From Avichristensenella sp031550535 (GTDB lineage Bacteria; Bacillota; Clostridia; Christensenellales; Aristaeellaceae), in the NCBI GenBank assembly GCA_031550535.1, contig JAVBOM010000019.1, positions 1-64,000 on the forward strand: a stretch of DNA of 64,000 nucleotides. The letters are read 5' to 3'. The notes beneath the pieces are model-generated. The model was not told where the DNA came from. It ran no database searches and saw only the letters and a program-made list of their open reading frames with translations. Below, piece after piece: positions 1 through 8,813 of the stretch. Numbering within the stretch: the first letter of the stretch is position 1; every line of letters begins with the position of its first letter. The position numbers and the translations under genes were made by a program.

Positions 1-347
1 GGAAATCGTGCAGGCCGGAGTGGATTTTTCGGCAGATCAAGGAGTTGGAGCGAGGCGTAGCAGCGCTACGCTGAGCACGCGGAGGTGAGGCGCGTCCAGT
101 GGACGCAATAGCCGAGCCGCCTGCGCGTTGAGCAACAGAACCGAAACCGAGCGTGCCCTGTGGGCGATGAAGCGAGGTGAAGGTTCGCCCCGGCACAGAG
201 CAATGGACGCGACTGCGGCCAGTGCGACAATGCCGGGGTGCGCAATGGACGCGTCGGCGTTCATTGCGACAATTGCGAAACGCAAAACGACGCGGAGATG
301 CCGGAAAAGACGCCCGGTTTGCATGATTTAGCTTTTTGAAACAGCCC
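1..347. repeat. IS-like end with GC-rich Module C sequence
   Basis: No convincing gene is seen here. Around 80-290 the sequence resembles the GC-rich module found inside the long repeats near 45.8 kb, 47.3 kb and 57.35 kb (shared words such as GATGAAGCGA, GGCACAGAGC and GCGACAATGCCG). It ends at 333-347 with TTTTTGAAACAGCCCC followed by TA, which resembles the terminal inverted repeat (TTTTGAAACACGCCC, then TA) of the IS5-type element at 19.8-20.7 kb. I infer this is the end of another insertion sequence or a derivative of one, whose body lies outside the window. Confidence 0.5.
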
Positions 348-350
348 CTA

Positions 351-417
351 AATCCGCGCCGCCGTCGACGTAAGGATTCCTTGCGGAATCCTCTCATGGC
401 TCGGAATCTTCGCTTCC
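351..417 (-). repeat. Repeat A copy 1, first unit truncated
   Basis: Positions 351-366 are the tail of one Repeat A unit, cut by the IS-like end. A second unit follows, with the hairpin GGATTCC TTGC GGAATCC at 374-391 and a diverged second hairpin. It lies in the 5' leader of the flavin reductase gene and is followed by the Shine-Dalgarno sequence CAAGGAGGG at 431-439. Confidence 0.75.
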
Positions 418-444
418 TCACCACCAACATCAAGGAGGGTTATC

Positions 445-951
445 ATGGCGTACGATACGATGGCGCAGGCGTCGGCGCTGCTCGCGGAGCAGTTGCCCAA
501 GGGGATTTTTCTGTGTGTCGGCGGCGGGACGCCCAATGTTATGACCATCGCCTGGGGCGGCTGGGCGTTCTACTGGGGCAAGCAGGTGTTCGTCGCGCCG
601 GTGCGGCCGCAGCGGTTCACGTATGATCTGCTCGCCAAGGAGCGGGCGTTCACGGTCTGCGTGCCGCACCCGGGCCAGATGACGCGCGAAGTGGCGCAGG
701 CGGGCACGCTGTCCGGCCGGGACGGCGACAAGTTTCAGGCGATCGGACTTGCGACCGTGCCCGCCAGGGAAATTGCCGCGCCGGTGATCCGGGGCAGCGC
801 GCTGGTGCTGGAGTGCCGCGTGCTGGCGGAAAACGCGTTCACCAAGGCGGGAACGCATCCCTCCATCGCGGACGGCATCTATGCCACGGGCGATTTCCAC
901 ACGCTGTTTTATGGGGAGATCGTCGCCCGGTACGCGGGGGACGCCCTATGA
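445..951 (+). CDS. Flavin reductase-like FMN-binding protein
   Basis: 168 residues, typical of the flavin reductase / DIM6-NTAB split-barrel family. These proteins bind FMN and often pass electrons to partner oxygenases or oxidoreductases. The N-terminal NVMTIAWGGWAF segment and the following VAPVRPQRFTYDLL region match the FMN-binding core seen in these proteins. The start is fixed by CAAGGAGGG six bases upstream. The stop overlaps the next gene's start as ATGA, so the two are probably translated together. The electron acceptor cannot be told from sequence. A second member of the family lies at 26.3-27.0 kb. Confidence 0.85.
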   Translation: MAYDTMAQASALLAEQLPKGIFLCVGGGTPNVMTIAWGGWAFYWGKQVFVAPVRPQRFTYDLLAKERAFTVCVPHPGQMTREVAQAGTLSGRDGDKFQAIGLATVPAREIAAPVIRGSALVLECRVLAENAFTKAGTHPSIADGIYATGDFHTLFYGEIVARYAGDAL

Positions 952-2210
952 TGAAACGGTTCCTCTCCTTGGCGCTGGGCGCGCTGCTGCTGCTGACCGC
1001 CGGGACGGCTTTCGCCGCGCCGTACACGTTTCCGGACGCAGGCGTGCGCCTGGACGCCGGGAATGACTGGACGCTGCTGACGCCGGAGGGCCTCGCGAAG
1101 GACCCGGCGGCAGCAGCGCAGACCGGCCTGGACGCGGAGGCGCTGCGCGCCACGTACGCGACCCTGCACGTCCTGTTTGAGGCGTTGCTGCCGGGCGGCG
1201 AGCGCGTCAGCCTCTCCGTGGTGGCAACGCCGGAGACCGCCGCCTGGGACGCCGCGGAGCGCATGGCCGAAGCGGACCTCGACGCGTTCCTGGCCGCGTA
1301 CAGCCAGCCGCCCTACGCGAACACCGCCTGGGCCGACACCCCCGTGGGCTGGCTTCAGTCGGAATACACGGTGGACGTGGACGGCGCGGCGCAGCCGCAC
1401 GCCCTCCTGGCCACCGTCCACGCCGGGAAGCTGTACACGCTAACCGCCACACAGCAGGGCGGCTCCGTGGCCGCGCTGCGCGAGGCGAACGAGGCGGTTT
1501 CCGCCGCGCTGGTCTTTCTGTCGCCGAAGGAGGACAGCCCCTTCGGCAACGAGGACGACACGCCCCCGCTGCCCGCCGCGATCGCGGACGACGGCGTCGT
1601 AACCCCGGTAGAACTGGTCGGCTTTACCGGCGTGACCCTGCTGGACGACACCACCGTGACGATCCAGTCGATCCCCGGCGCGGATGTCATCGTCAAGACC
1701 CCGAACGACACGCTGCGCCATAAAGTAGGCGAGGACGGGCGCGTCAGCTATACCGTCAGCACGCGGCGCGAGGTGGTGTATGACTACACGATCAGCGTCA
1801 AAGCGTCCGGCAGAAAGACCAGCGAGCTGTCCTACACCATCCGCCGCCGCATGACCGACGACGCGCTGCAGGCGGCGTACATGAAGTCCGCCCGCACGCT
1901 GGAATCCATCGGCTACAAGGCGATTGTGGCGTCGCCCAAAGCCCACGCCAACACGCCGATGGTTTTTCGGGGCAAGTGCGCCGCGTTCATGGATGTGGAC
2001 GGGACGCCGTATATGCTCGTCTATACCGCCGGCCTTGACGGCGCGGGCCAGAACCCCGTCTGGGTGATGCTGAAAACGGCCATCCCGCTCGCGGTGGGCG
2101 AGGTTCGCACCGTGTACGGGGAGCTACAGGGGGGCACGCTCCCGTACATCTGGCCGGACGGAACCACGGAGGACGTGCCGGTGCTCATTTGCCACAGCCT
2201 TGTGGAGTAA
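948..2210 (+). CDS. Exported protein, N-terminal lipoprotein-like domain plus Ig-like and C-terminal OB-like parts
   Basis: 420 residues, function unknown. The start at 948 (MMKRFLSLALGALLLL...AFA) gives a clean Sec signal peptide, with likely cleavage after AFA near residue 22. The mature protein has an N-terminal domain of about 180 residues starting YTFPDAGV, a middle region with Ig-like strand pattern (about 215-300), and a C-terminal region of about 110 residues. The order of parts matches the next exported protein (2382-3956), so the two look like distant paralogues in one operon. The start overlaps the flavin reductase stop. It is probably a cell-envelope protein; no catalytic motif is seen. 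Confidence 0.75.
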   Translation: MMKRFLSLALGALLLLTAGTAFAAPYTFPDAGVRLDAGNDWTLLTPEGLAKDPAAAAQTGLDAEALRATYATLHVLFEALLPGGERVSLSVVATPETAAWDAAERMAEADLDAFLAAYSQPPYANTAWADTPVGWLQSEYTVDVDGAAQPHALLATVHAGKLYTLTATQQGGSVAALREANEAVSAALVFLSPKEDSPFGNEDDTPPLPAAIADDGVVTPVELVGFTGVTLLDDTTVTIQSIPGADVIVKTPNDTLRHKVGEDGRVSYTVSTRREVVYDYTISVKASGRKTSELSYTIRRRMTDDALQAAYMKSARTLESIGYKAIVASPKAHANTPMVFRGKCAAFMDVDGTPYMLVYTAGLDGAGQNPVWVMLKTAIPLAVGEVRTVYGELQGGTLPYIWPDGTTEDVPVLICHSLVE

Positions 2211-2217
2211 AACAGCC

Positions 2218-2300
2218 CGGCGGCGCTGATTCGAAGAATCGGACGCGGCGGGGATTCGTGAATCCACGCCATCAAGGGGATTCCGCAAGGAATCCCTACC
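2218..2300 (+). repeat. Repeat A copy 2, three-hairpin form
   Basis: Hairpin 1 is GATTC GAA GAATC. An extra hairpin, GGATTC GT GAATCC inside GGCG...CGCC, follows at about 2247-2270. Hairpin 2 is GGGGATTCC GCAA GGAATCCC. The extra hairpin is shared only with the copy inside the gene at 48.6-50.0 kb. Confidence 0.85.
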
Positions 2301-2303
2301 ACG

Positions 2304-2362
2304 ACGGCGGCGCTGATTCGAAGAGTCGGGCGCCATAAGGGGATTCCGCGAGGAATCCCTAC
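2304..2362 (+). repeat. Repeat A copy 3, basic two-hairpin form
   Basis: Direct tandem partner of copy 2, four bases later. Hairpin 1 is GATTC GAA GAGTC (one G-U pair) closed by GGCGC/GCGCC; hairpin 2 is GGATTCC GCGA GGAATCC. The pair fills the gap between the two exported-protein genes. Confidence 0.9.
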
Positions 2363-2381
2363 CACTGCCTGAGGTACTGAG

Positions 2382-3956
2382 ATGAAAAAAACCATCTGGC
2401 TCATATTCCTGCTCGCCTCGCTCCTTTTCGCCTGCGCCACGGCCGCTGGGGAGACGGCCCCCGCCGCCACGGAGGAGCCGGAGGCCGAGGAGTTTTCCAT
2501 TGACGACCTGTACCTGACGACGGTTTTCCCTGCCGGGTGGACCGTTGTCACCCCGGACACGGTCGAGGATTACATGCGGTACTTTGAGATGAACACGCCG
2601 GAGAACGCCGCCGCCCTGATGCGCGCGGAAGGCGTGTACGCGGTCGCCTTTTCACCGGAGGGAGACGCGCAGCTCCGCGTTCTTGCCCAGCGGGGGGACG
2701 AAGCCGCCGCGCTCTATTTCGATATCGAGCGGTATACCCCGGCCATGCGGACGGAGATCCGCGCGGGCTTCCTGAACAAGGAGGCGTGGGCGCTGACCGG
2801 CTACCGGTATACCGAGGCGGAATGGACAAACAAATCGACCCAGGGCCGCCAGCTTCGGCTCACGTACTCCATTCGCTCGGGGGAGGAAACCGTGGCGCGC
2901 GGCTTTCAGGCGTACACCATCCGCAACGGCATGGCCTTCACGCTGGACCTGAAGGTGGAAGGACGCAAGCCCACCACGGCGGAGCAGCGCGTCTTTGAGG
3001 ATTTCATCAGCGCGACGATTTACCCCGCGTCGCTGGACATGCCGCTGCTGCCGGTGGGGCTCGCGGTCACGGGCACGCTGCCGGAAGAAACGTACACGGC
3101 GGACCTGATCGTGAAGGGCGAAACCATGAAGGCCGCGAACATTGCCGCGTGGCTGCTCCCGACGGACGAGGAGGCGATCAGGTTGAATGAAACCGTCGCC
3201 ACGTCCAGCGGCGCGTTCACGCTGGAGCTGACGCTGCCCGGGGAGGGTGAGTACCGGCTGTACCTGGTCGCGTCGCTCGATGGGTTCGCGGACAGCGAAA
3301 TCGGAAGCTGGATCAGCTACAGCAAGCGCCGCATCCCGGTCACGTTCACGGAGGTGCCGGACGGGGTGTACCAGGCATCGCAGATCATCGTCTCCGGCAA
3401 GACGATCCCCGGCGTCACCATCCAGTGCATGGAGGGCGAGACGAACAAAAAGACCGTCACCGGTTCCGGCGGGGAGTTCTCGTTCAAGATGGACCGCACG
3501 ATCACCGGGCCACGCACCATCGTGCTGTCGATGACGAAAAAGGGCTTTGACAATCGCCGGTTCGACATCGTGTTCGACCGCCAGTGGAAAATGGACGATT
3601 ATATCAGATACCTGGCCGACAAGGTGCAAAACCTGTCCTACAAGAATTTATCGACGCGGGGCGGGGATTTTGTCGGGCGTCTGGTGAAGTACACGGGCCG
3701 CGTGATGGAACTCTCGGCGGCAGGCGGGCGCACGTATGTGCAGTTCGCGCTGACGCAGACCAAAACCGGCGTGTGGACGGATCAGATCGTCGCGTTTACG
3801 GACGGAATGGAGATGACACTCGCCGAGGGGGATGCCGCCACGCTGTACGTGGAGGTCACGGGCGAGGCGTTTACCTTCTCCGATGTGGACGCGGACGGCA
3901 ACGATGTGGAGACGGACCTGCCGGTGGTCAAGCTGATCGCGTACCTGAAGAACTGA
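2382..3956 (+). CDS. Exported or lipid-anchored protein with Ig-like repeats
   Basis: 524 residues, function unknown. The N-terminus MKKTIWLIFLLASLLFACATA is a signal peptide; LFAC could be a weak lipobox, followed by an acidic E/A/P linker (residues 25-40). Then come an N-terminal domain (about 45-215, with YLTTVFPAGWTVVTP resembling the start of the upstream protein's domain), two Ig/bacterial-adhesin-like segments (about 220-330 and 330-400, each ending in GFD/GFAD strands), and a C-terminal OB-like part with YLADKVQNL...GRLVKYTGRV. It appears paralogous to the upstream gene. Probably an envelope protein. Confidence 0.75.
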   Translation: MKKTIWLIFLLASLLFACATAAGETAPAATEEPEAEEFSIDDLYLTTVFPAGWTVVTPDTVEDYMRYFEMNTPENAAALMRAEGVYAVAFSPEGDAQLRVLAQRGDEAAALYFDIERYTPAMRTEIRAGFLNKEAWALTGYRYTEAEWTNKSTQGRQLRLTYSIRSGEETVARGFQAYTIRNGMAFTLDLKVEGRKPTTAEQRVFEDFISATIYPASLDMPLLPVGLAVTGTLPEETYTADLIVKGETMKAANIAAWLLPTDEEAIRLNETVATSSGAFTLELTLPGEGEYRLYLVASLDGFADSEIGSWISYSKRRIPVTFTEVPDGVYQASQIIVSGKTIPGVTIQCMEGETNKKTVTGSGGEFSFKMDRTITGPRTIVLSMTKKGFDNRRFDIVFDRQWKMDDYIRYLADKVQNLSYKNLSTRGGDFVGRLVKYTGRVMELSAAGGRTYVQFALTQTKTGVWTDQIVAFTDGMEMTLAEGDAATLYVEVTGEAFTFSDVDADGNDVETDLPVVKLIAYLKN

Positions 3957-3992
3957 CGGCGCGTCCGCGATAGACAGGAAAGAAGGCTGCGT

Positions 3993-4757
3993 ATGGCGCT
4001 TTTGCACGTACATTTTGATTCAAAGGTTCTGGAACAGAACATGTCCATGGATGTTCTGCTGCCGGAGGTGCCCAGCGCGAGGCCGGACGGCAAGTGGCCG
4101 GCGCTGTACCTGCTGCACGGGCTGTCCGATGACCACACGATCTGGCAGCGGCGCACGTCCATCGAGCGGTATGTCGGGGAGACGCCGCTGGCCGTCATCA
4201 TGCCGGCGGTGCACCGCAGCTTTTACACGGACATGAAGCACGGCGGCCGGTACTGGGCGTTCATCAGCGAGGAACTGCCGGCGCTGTGCGAAACGCTGTT
4301 CCCCATCTCGTCCGCGCGCGCGGACCGGTTCGCGGCCGGGCTGTCGATGGGCGGTTACGGCGCGCTGAAGCTGGGATTGAACTGCCCGGACCGGTACGCG
4401 GCGGTCGCCAGCCTGTCCGGCGCGGTGGACATGCTGAGCCTGGCCGTCGAAAACGAGGGCACGGGCCGCCATACCGATTCGTTCTACACGGATATCTTCG
4501 GCTCGCGGAAGAAAATGGAGGGCAGCGTGAACGACCTGCCCGCCGTGGCGCGCCGCCTGATTCACAGCGGCAACGAATTGCCCCGGGTGTACATGGCCTG
4601 CGGCACAGAGGACTTCCTGTACGAGAACAACCAGGGTTTCCTGAAGGAGTTTGGCGGGCCGCTAAACATCACATACGAAGAAGGCCCCGGTGCGCACACC
4701 TGGGCCTTCTGGGATGCATACATTCAGCGCGTGCTCACGTGGCTTCGGGTGGGGTGA
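3993..4757 (+). CDS. Esterase of the esterase D / tributyrin esterase family
   Basis: 254-residue alpha/beta hydrolase without signal peptide. The oxyanion segment is YLLHGLSDD, the nucleophile elbow is GLSMGGYGA, an acid residue sits in ACGTED, and the catalytic histidine is in GAHTWAFWD. Family members hydrolyse short acyl esters, including acetyl groups on sugars; the natural substrate is unknown. The start follows AGGAAAGAAGG. The 3' end overlaps by 23 bp with the convergent transporter gene. Confidence 0.85.
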   Translation: MALLHVHFDSKVLEQNMSMDVLLPEVPSARPDGKWPALYLLHGLSDDHTIWQRRTSIERYVGETPLAVIMPAVHRSFYTDMKHGGRYWAFISEELPALCETLFPISSARADRFAAGLSMGGYGALKLGLNCPDRYAAVASLSGAVDMLSLAVENEGTGRHTDSFYTDIFGSRKKMEGSVNDLPAVARRLIHSGNELPRVYMACGTEDFLYENNQGFLKEFGGPLNITYEEGPGAHTWAFWDAYIQRVLTWLRVG

Positions 4758-5976
4758 CGCAAACCGAATCCACCTCGCGCACATCCCGCACAACAACGCA
4801 AAGCGCGGCGCAGACCAGCGTCATCACGCCGCTGACCAAAAACCAACGCTGTATCCCAATGCGGTCCGCAAACAGGCCGGACAGTGCCAGCCCGAGCGGG
4901 CACGCCAGCGCCATCATGGACGACGATACCCCGAGAATCCTGCCGAGCAAATCCGGCGGGATTTTTGCTTGCAGCATGGCCATGAACAGCGACGAGAAGA
5001 ACGGCCCCGCAAAACCCATCACGAACGACAGCGCCGCGAACACGGGGAACCCAGTCGGCGGCAGAAAACCCGAGACAATGGCCGTCAACGCCATGAGCAC
5101 CACCGCCGGAACCATCGTGCGCAGCTTGTTCTTTGTGCCACCCCACGCGCCCAGCACCAGCCCGCCCAGCAGCATGCCCCCGGCGAACGCCATTTCCGCG
5201 AAGCCCGCCTGCCGCGTGGTGCCGCCGAAATAGCCCATGCACATCAGCGGGAAGAGGCTGCTCATGGGCACGTAGGCCAAAGAGAAAAGGCTGCTGATGA
5301 GCACGAGGTAGTACAGCCCGCGCGACTGCCGCAGGCGGACAAGCCCCTCCTTTGCGTCGCGGAGCACATGGAGCCGGACGGCGTCGCCGCGCGGCAACCT
5401 CGGAATGCGGGAAATCGCCACCGTCCCGATGCCGAAGGCCGCGCCGATCAGGTCCAGCAGCAGGATGGGCGCGAGCGGCAGCGCGGCGTACAGCGCGGCG
5501 GCCAGCGCGGGGCTGAGGATAAACGAAACGGATGACACGGCGGACGAGTAGCCCCCGCAGCGGGCAAGCTCCGCCTCCGGCACGATCTGCGGGGTGACGG
5601 CCGAAAGGCATGGGCTGTGGAACGCGGAGCCGACGGCGCGCAGGAACAGCGCCGCGTACACGGCCCAAAGCGGCAGCGGCCCCGCGTAGGCGAACAGCGC
5701 CAGCCCGAGCGTCACCAGCGCGATGCCCATGTCGGCCGCGATCATGATGGCCTTGCGGTTCCACCGGTCCACCAGCGCGCCGATGAACGGGCTGAACAGC
5801 GCCATCGGCAGATAGCCGATCAGCGACGCCACGGAAAGCACCGCCGCCGACCCGGTGCGCGCGGTCAAATCCCAGATGATCGCGAACTGCACGATGGCGC
5901 TGGTGACGAGCGACACGGCCTGGCCGCCCCAGAGGGTGAAAAAGGTTCTTTTCCAAGAAGATTGTATGGTTTGCAT
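4735..5976 (-). CDS. MFS transporter, macrolide-efflux / exporter-like
   Basis: 413 residues with about 12 membrane spans. The N-terminus FFTLWGGQAVSLVTSAIVQFAIIW and the loop FIGALVDRWNRK are typical of the drug- and siderophore-exporting MFS branch (MefA/EntS-like). The second half begins near residue 205 after a cytoplasmic stretch, LHVLRDAKEGLVRLRQ. It probably exports a small hydrophobic compound by proton antiport; the substrate is unknown. The start follows GGAGGAACC. It is transcribed away from the ABC operon at 6.3 kb. Confidence 0.85.
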   Translation of the reverse strand: MQTIQSSWKRTFFTLWGGQAVSLVTSAIVQFAIIWDLTARTGSAAVLSVASLIGYLPMALFSPFIGALVDRWNRKAIMIAADMGIALVTLGLALFAYAGPLPLWAVYAALFLRAVGSAFHSPCLSAVTPQIVPEAELARCGGYSSAVSSVSFILSPALAAALYAALPLAPILLLDLIGAAFGIGTVAISRIPRLPRGDAVRLHVLRDAKEGLVRLRQSRGLYYLVLISSLFSLAYVPMSSLFPLMCMGYFGGTTRQAGFAEMAFAGGMLLGGLVLGAWGGTKNKLRTMVPAVVLMALTAIVSGFLPPTGFPVFAALSFVMGFAGPFFSSLFMAMLQAKIPPDLLGRILGVSSSMMALACPLGLALSGLFADRIGIQRWFLVSGVMTLVCAALCVVVRDVREVDSVCVTPPEAT

Positions 5977-6289
5977 GCGGGTTCCTCCATCTCGATACGA
6001 GTTATGCGAATACGCCTAAAAAGGCGCAACAAGTCGCCGCCCCGCATAGAGCGGCGATGGAGAAGCCCTATTCTATATGAACTGATGTGCCATTCCCATG
6101 GCGACAGGATAGCCGAAAGTGGGCGGCGTGTCAAGGGGTGAAAGCGACGGGTCGCGCCCCGCGACAGTTGGGACGGGTTTCCCCATATCTGCGCCGATCG
6201 CTGTTGACGAAAGCGGCCAGTAGCCGTATACTGCCGCTGACCGGCTCCAGAGCATTTCTCCCAGGTAACTGAAGGAGGCGCGCAAGAAA
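5977..6289. other. Divergent intergenic region between MFS gene and ABC operon
   Basis: 313 bp with no gene. It holds a good plus-strand promoter (6204-6232) and an AT-rich patch near 6070-6085 (TTCTATATGAAC) that could serve the minus-strand transporter. Short inverted repeats (GGGTCGCGCCCCGCGAC around 6150-6166) may be an operator. Confidence 0.5.
6204..6232 (+). promoter_or_regulatory. Sigma-A-type promoter of the ABC operon
   Basis: TTGACG and TATACT with 17 bp between them, about 58 bp upstream of the ABC ATPase start. Confidence 0.75.
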
Positions 6290-7168
6290 ATGGGCAATGT
6301 CATCGAGATCAATCACCTGACCAAGTTCTACGGCAAGCACCGGGGCATCGAGGACGTCACCTTTTCCGTGGAAGAGGGCGAAATCTTCGGCTTCATCGGC
6401 CCGAACGGCGCGGGCAAGTCCACCACCATCCGGACGCTGCTGGCGCTGATCTTCCCCACGTCCGGCAGCGCGACGGTCTTTGGCAAGGACTGCATCCGCG
6501 AAGCGCCCGCCATCGCGCGGGATGTGGGGTATCTGCCGTCCGAGGTGTCGTATTACGACGGCATGCGGGTGATGGACCTGTTGCGCTACGCCGCCAGCTT
6601 CTACCGGAAGGACTGCGCAGCGCGCATCCGCGCGCTGGCGGAGCGGCTGGACCTGGATCTCTCGCGGAAAATCGAGGACCTCTCCTACGGAAATAAGAAA
6701 AAGGTCGGCATTGTGCAGGGGCTGCTGCATTCCCCGCGCCTCATCATCCTGGACGAGCCGACAGGCGGCCTGGACCCCCTGATGCAGCAAGCGTTCTTTG
6801 ATCTGCTCCGCGAGGAAAACGCGCGCGGCGCGTCCATTCTGTTTTCCTCGCACATCCTGAGCGAGGTGCAGAAAATGTGCGGCCGCGTCGCGATATTGAA
6901 AGACGGGCACGTCATCCAGGTGCAGAAAATCAGCGAGCTGCGCGAGGACAGCTACAAAAAGTGCGCCGTCACCGCGCGGACGCCCATCCCCGCCGGGTAT
7001 TTTGACGGCGAGGGCGTGATGAACCTCGTGCAGGACGGCACGGGGGCCAGCTTCCTGTTCCGGGGCGACCTGAACGCCGTGATGGAGAGGCTCGCGGGCC
7101 TTCCGCTCGCCGATGTGACCATTGAGGAACCGACGCTGGAGGAAATCTTCCTCCACTACTACGCATAG
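6290..7168 (+). CDS. ABC transporter ATP-binding protein
   Basis: 292 residues, the ATPase of an ABC-2 type exporter. Walker A is GPNGAGKST (about residues 37-45), the Q-loop region lies near residue 80, the signature is LSYGNKKK (a variant of LSGGQ), Walker B is LIILDEPT and the switch is SSHIL. The C-terminal 80 residues form the usual extra domain ending EEIFLHYYA. It is the first gene of three; the next two encode the permeases. The LSYGN signature is common in BcrA-like ATPases. Substrate unknown; drug or peptide export is a guess. Confidence 0.9.
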   Translation: MGNVIEINHLTKFYGKHRGIEDVTFSVEEGEIFGFIGPNGAGKSTTIRTLLALIFPTSGSATVFGKDCIREAPAIARDVGYLPSEVSYYDGMRVMDLLRYAASFYRKDCAARIRALAERLDLDLSRKIEDLSYGNKKKVGIVQGLLHSPRLIILDEPTGGLDPLMQQAFFDLLREENARGASILFSSHILSEVQKMCGRVAILKDGHVIQVQKISELREDSYKKCAVTARTPIPAGYFDGEGVMNLVQDGTGASFLFRGDLNAVMERLAGLPLADVTIEEPTLEEIFLHYYA

Positions 7169-7179
7169 GAGGCACTCCG

Positions 7180-7974
7180 ATGAACGTACTGCGCTACGAG
7201 CTTGGGCAATACCGGCGCGGCATGGTGTCCTGGTGCGCTGGGATGGTCGCCTTTGTGGTGATCTACGCGTCGTTTCTGCCCGCGTTTCTAACGGAAGTGG
7301 AATCCCTGCGCGCGTTTTTCGCGGGCGTCGGGCAGCTCTTAACCAAGGCGATGGGGTTTGATGTGGAGCTGTTCCTCGGCCCGCTGGGCTTTTACGGCTA
7401 CCTTCTGACGTTCCTTTCGCTCGCCGGGGCGGTACAAGCGGTGCACCTGGGTCTTTCCATCATCTCCAAGGAGAGCCGCATGCGCGCGGCGGATTTTCTG
7501 CTGACGAAGCCCGCGCGGCGCGGCGGCATTTTCGCGGGGAAGCTGGGCGCGGCCGTGCTGTCCCTGCTGATCACGCAGGCGGTGTTCGCCTTGGCGGCGT
7601 CGCTGGCGATGTACGTGTGGGGCGTGGGCGGCGTGCCCGTGCGGCCCTTTGCGCTGATCACCGCGTCGTTCGGGCTGGTGCAGTGGTTCTTCCTGGCGAT
7701 GGGCATGCTGGTCGCGGCCGTCTGGCAGCGGATGAAAACCGTCATCACGGTGGCGATGGGCCTCTCGCTTGGCTTTTTTCTGGTGGGCATGGTGGCCAAC
7801 ATGGCGGAGGACAAGGCGCTACGCCTCTTCGCGCCGATGCGGTACTTTGACACCGCGTACATCATCACAAACGGCGCGTATGAGACAGGCTTCTTGCTGC
7901 TGTGCGTAGGGCTGACCCTCGCGATGGGGATCGCCGCGTGCGCGGTGTACACGCGCAGGGATATCCGGGCGTAG
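7180..7974 (+). CDS. ABC-2 type permease subunit
   Basis: 264 residues with about six membrane spans, starting MNVLRYELGQYRRGM after a GGAGG site 11 bp past the ATPase stop. The loop FLLTKPARRGGIFAGKLGAA is the cytoplasmic coupling-helix motif of ABC-2 permeases (similar to FLFTKPIRRQ in the next gene). It pairs with the following permease to form the channel. Confidence 0.85.
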   Translation: MNVLRYELGQYRRGMVSWCAGMVAFVVIYASFLPAFLTEVESLRAFFAGVGQLLTKAMGFDVELFLGPLGFYGYLLTFLSLAGAVQAVHLGLSIISKESRMRAADFLLTKPARRGGIFAGKLGAAVLSLLITQAVFALAASLAMYVWGVGGVPVRPFALITASFGLVQWFFLAMGMLVAAVWQRMKTVITVAMGLSLGFFLVGMVANMAEDKALRLFAPMRYFDTAYIITNGAYETGFLLLCVGLTLAMGIAACAVYTRRDIRA

Positions 7975-7997
7975 AAGGGTGGAAAGGGGCGATTCGC

Positions 7998-8804
7998 TTG
8001 ACGCAGGTGTTCGGGCGGGAGCTTAGGGCCAACCTGAAGGGGCTGCTCTGCTGGGCCGCGGGCGTGTTCGCGCTGGTGGCGGCGGGGTTTTACAAGTATG
8101 CCGGCGTCGCGGCGTCGGACAACGCCATGAACGCGCTGGTGAACATGCTGCCGCGCGTGATCCGCGTGCTGGTCGGCATCGGCTCCCTGCCGCTCAGCTC
8201 GCCGGAGGGGTATTACGCGTGCATGTATCTGTGGATCGCGATGGTCGCGTTCCTGCACGCGGCGATGCTGGGCGCGACGATCCTCGCCAAGGAGGAGCGC
8301 GACCGCACAGCGGAGTTCCTCTTCACCAAGCCGATCCGACGGCAGGGCGCGATCCTTGGCAAGATGCTCGCCGGGACGGTGAACCTTTTCGCTATCACCG
8401 TGGTCGCGTGGGGAACGACGCTGATCTTCTTCCTGCCGCAGGCGGCGCAGGTCGGCGTGACAAACCTCGCGCCCGCCATCCACCGGACCATGGCCGGGAT
8501 GTTCGTCACGCAGCTTGTGTTCTTCTTCGCCGGCTTCCTGGGCGCGGCGGCGCTGCCGGGCCACAAGGCCGCTGGGCAGCTTGCGGCGGGGCTGGTGCTG
8601 GGCACGTATCTGCTATCCGTCATGATGGAGCTAGCGGGCGCGCCACGCTTCCTGGATGTCCTGTCGCCGTTCCGCTATTTTTACGCGGAAAACGTGCTGC
8701 GGGAGGGGCTGTCACCGCTGTACCTGGCGCTGTCCGCCGTGCTGACCCTGGGGGCGGGGGTGCTGGCCGTGCGGCTGTTCGCCCGGCGGAATCTGCGCAA
8801 CTGA
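7998..8804 (+). CDS. ABC-2 type permease subunit
   Basis: 268 residues with about six membrane spans. I choose the TTG start at 7998 because GGAAAGGGG lies just upstream and the protein then begins LTQVFGRELRANLKG, a normal cytoplasmic lead for this family. The coupling loop ERDRTAEFLFTKPIRRQGAILG is parallel to that of the upstream gene. It forms a heterodimer with it, powered by the 6290-7168 ATPase. The 3' end lies 9 bp from the convergent AraC gene. Confidence 0.8.
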   Translation: MTQVFGRELRANLKGLLCWAAGVFALVAAGFYKYAGVAASDNAMNALVNMLPRVIRVLVGIGSLPLSSPEGYYACMYLWIAMVAFLHAAMLGATILAKEERDRTAEFLFTKPIRRQGAILGKMLAGTVNLFAITVVAWGTTLIFFLPQAAQVGVTNLAPAIHRTMAGMFVTQLVFFFAGFLGAAALPGHKAAGQLAAGLVLGTYLLSVMMELAGAPRFLDVLSPFRYFYAENVLREGLSPLYLALSAVLTLGAGVLAVRLFARRNLRN

Positions 8805-8813
8805 TCTCGCCCG

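Noticed and set aside
128..331. Short plus-strand frame rich in Arg and Ala
   Set aside because: It lies in repeat sequence shared with other non-coding sites, has no ribosome site and shows no domain.
813..947. In-frame upstream extension of the exported protein gene
   Set aside because: It overlaps the flavin reductase gene. The ATG at 948 gives a clean signal peptide and an ATGA overlap.
2218..2362. Tandem hairpins as a CRISPR array
   Set aside because: The units differ in length, have no unique spacers and no cas genes are near; they are dispersed repeats.
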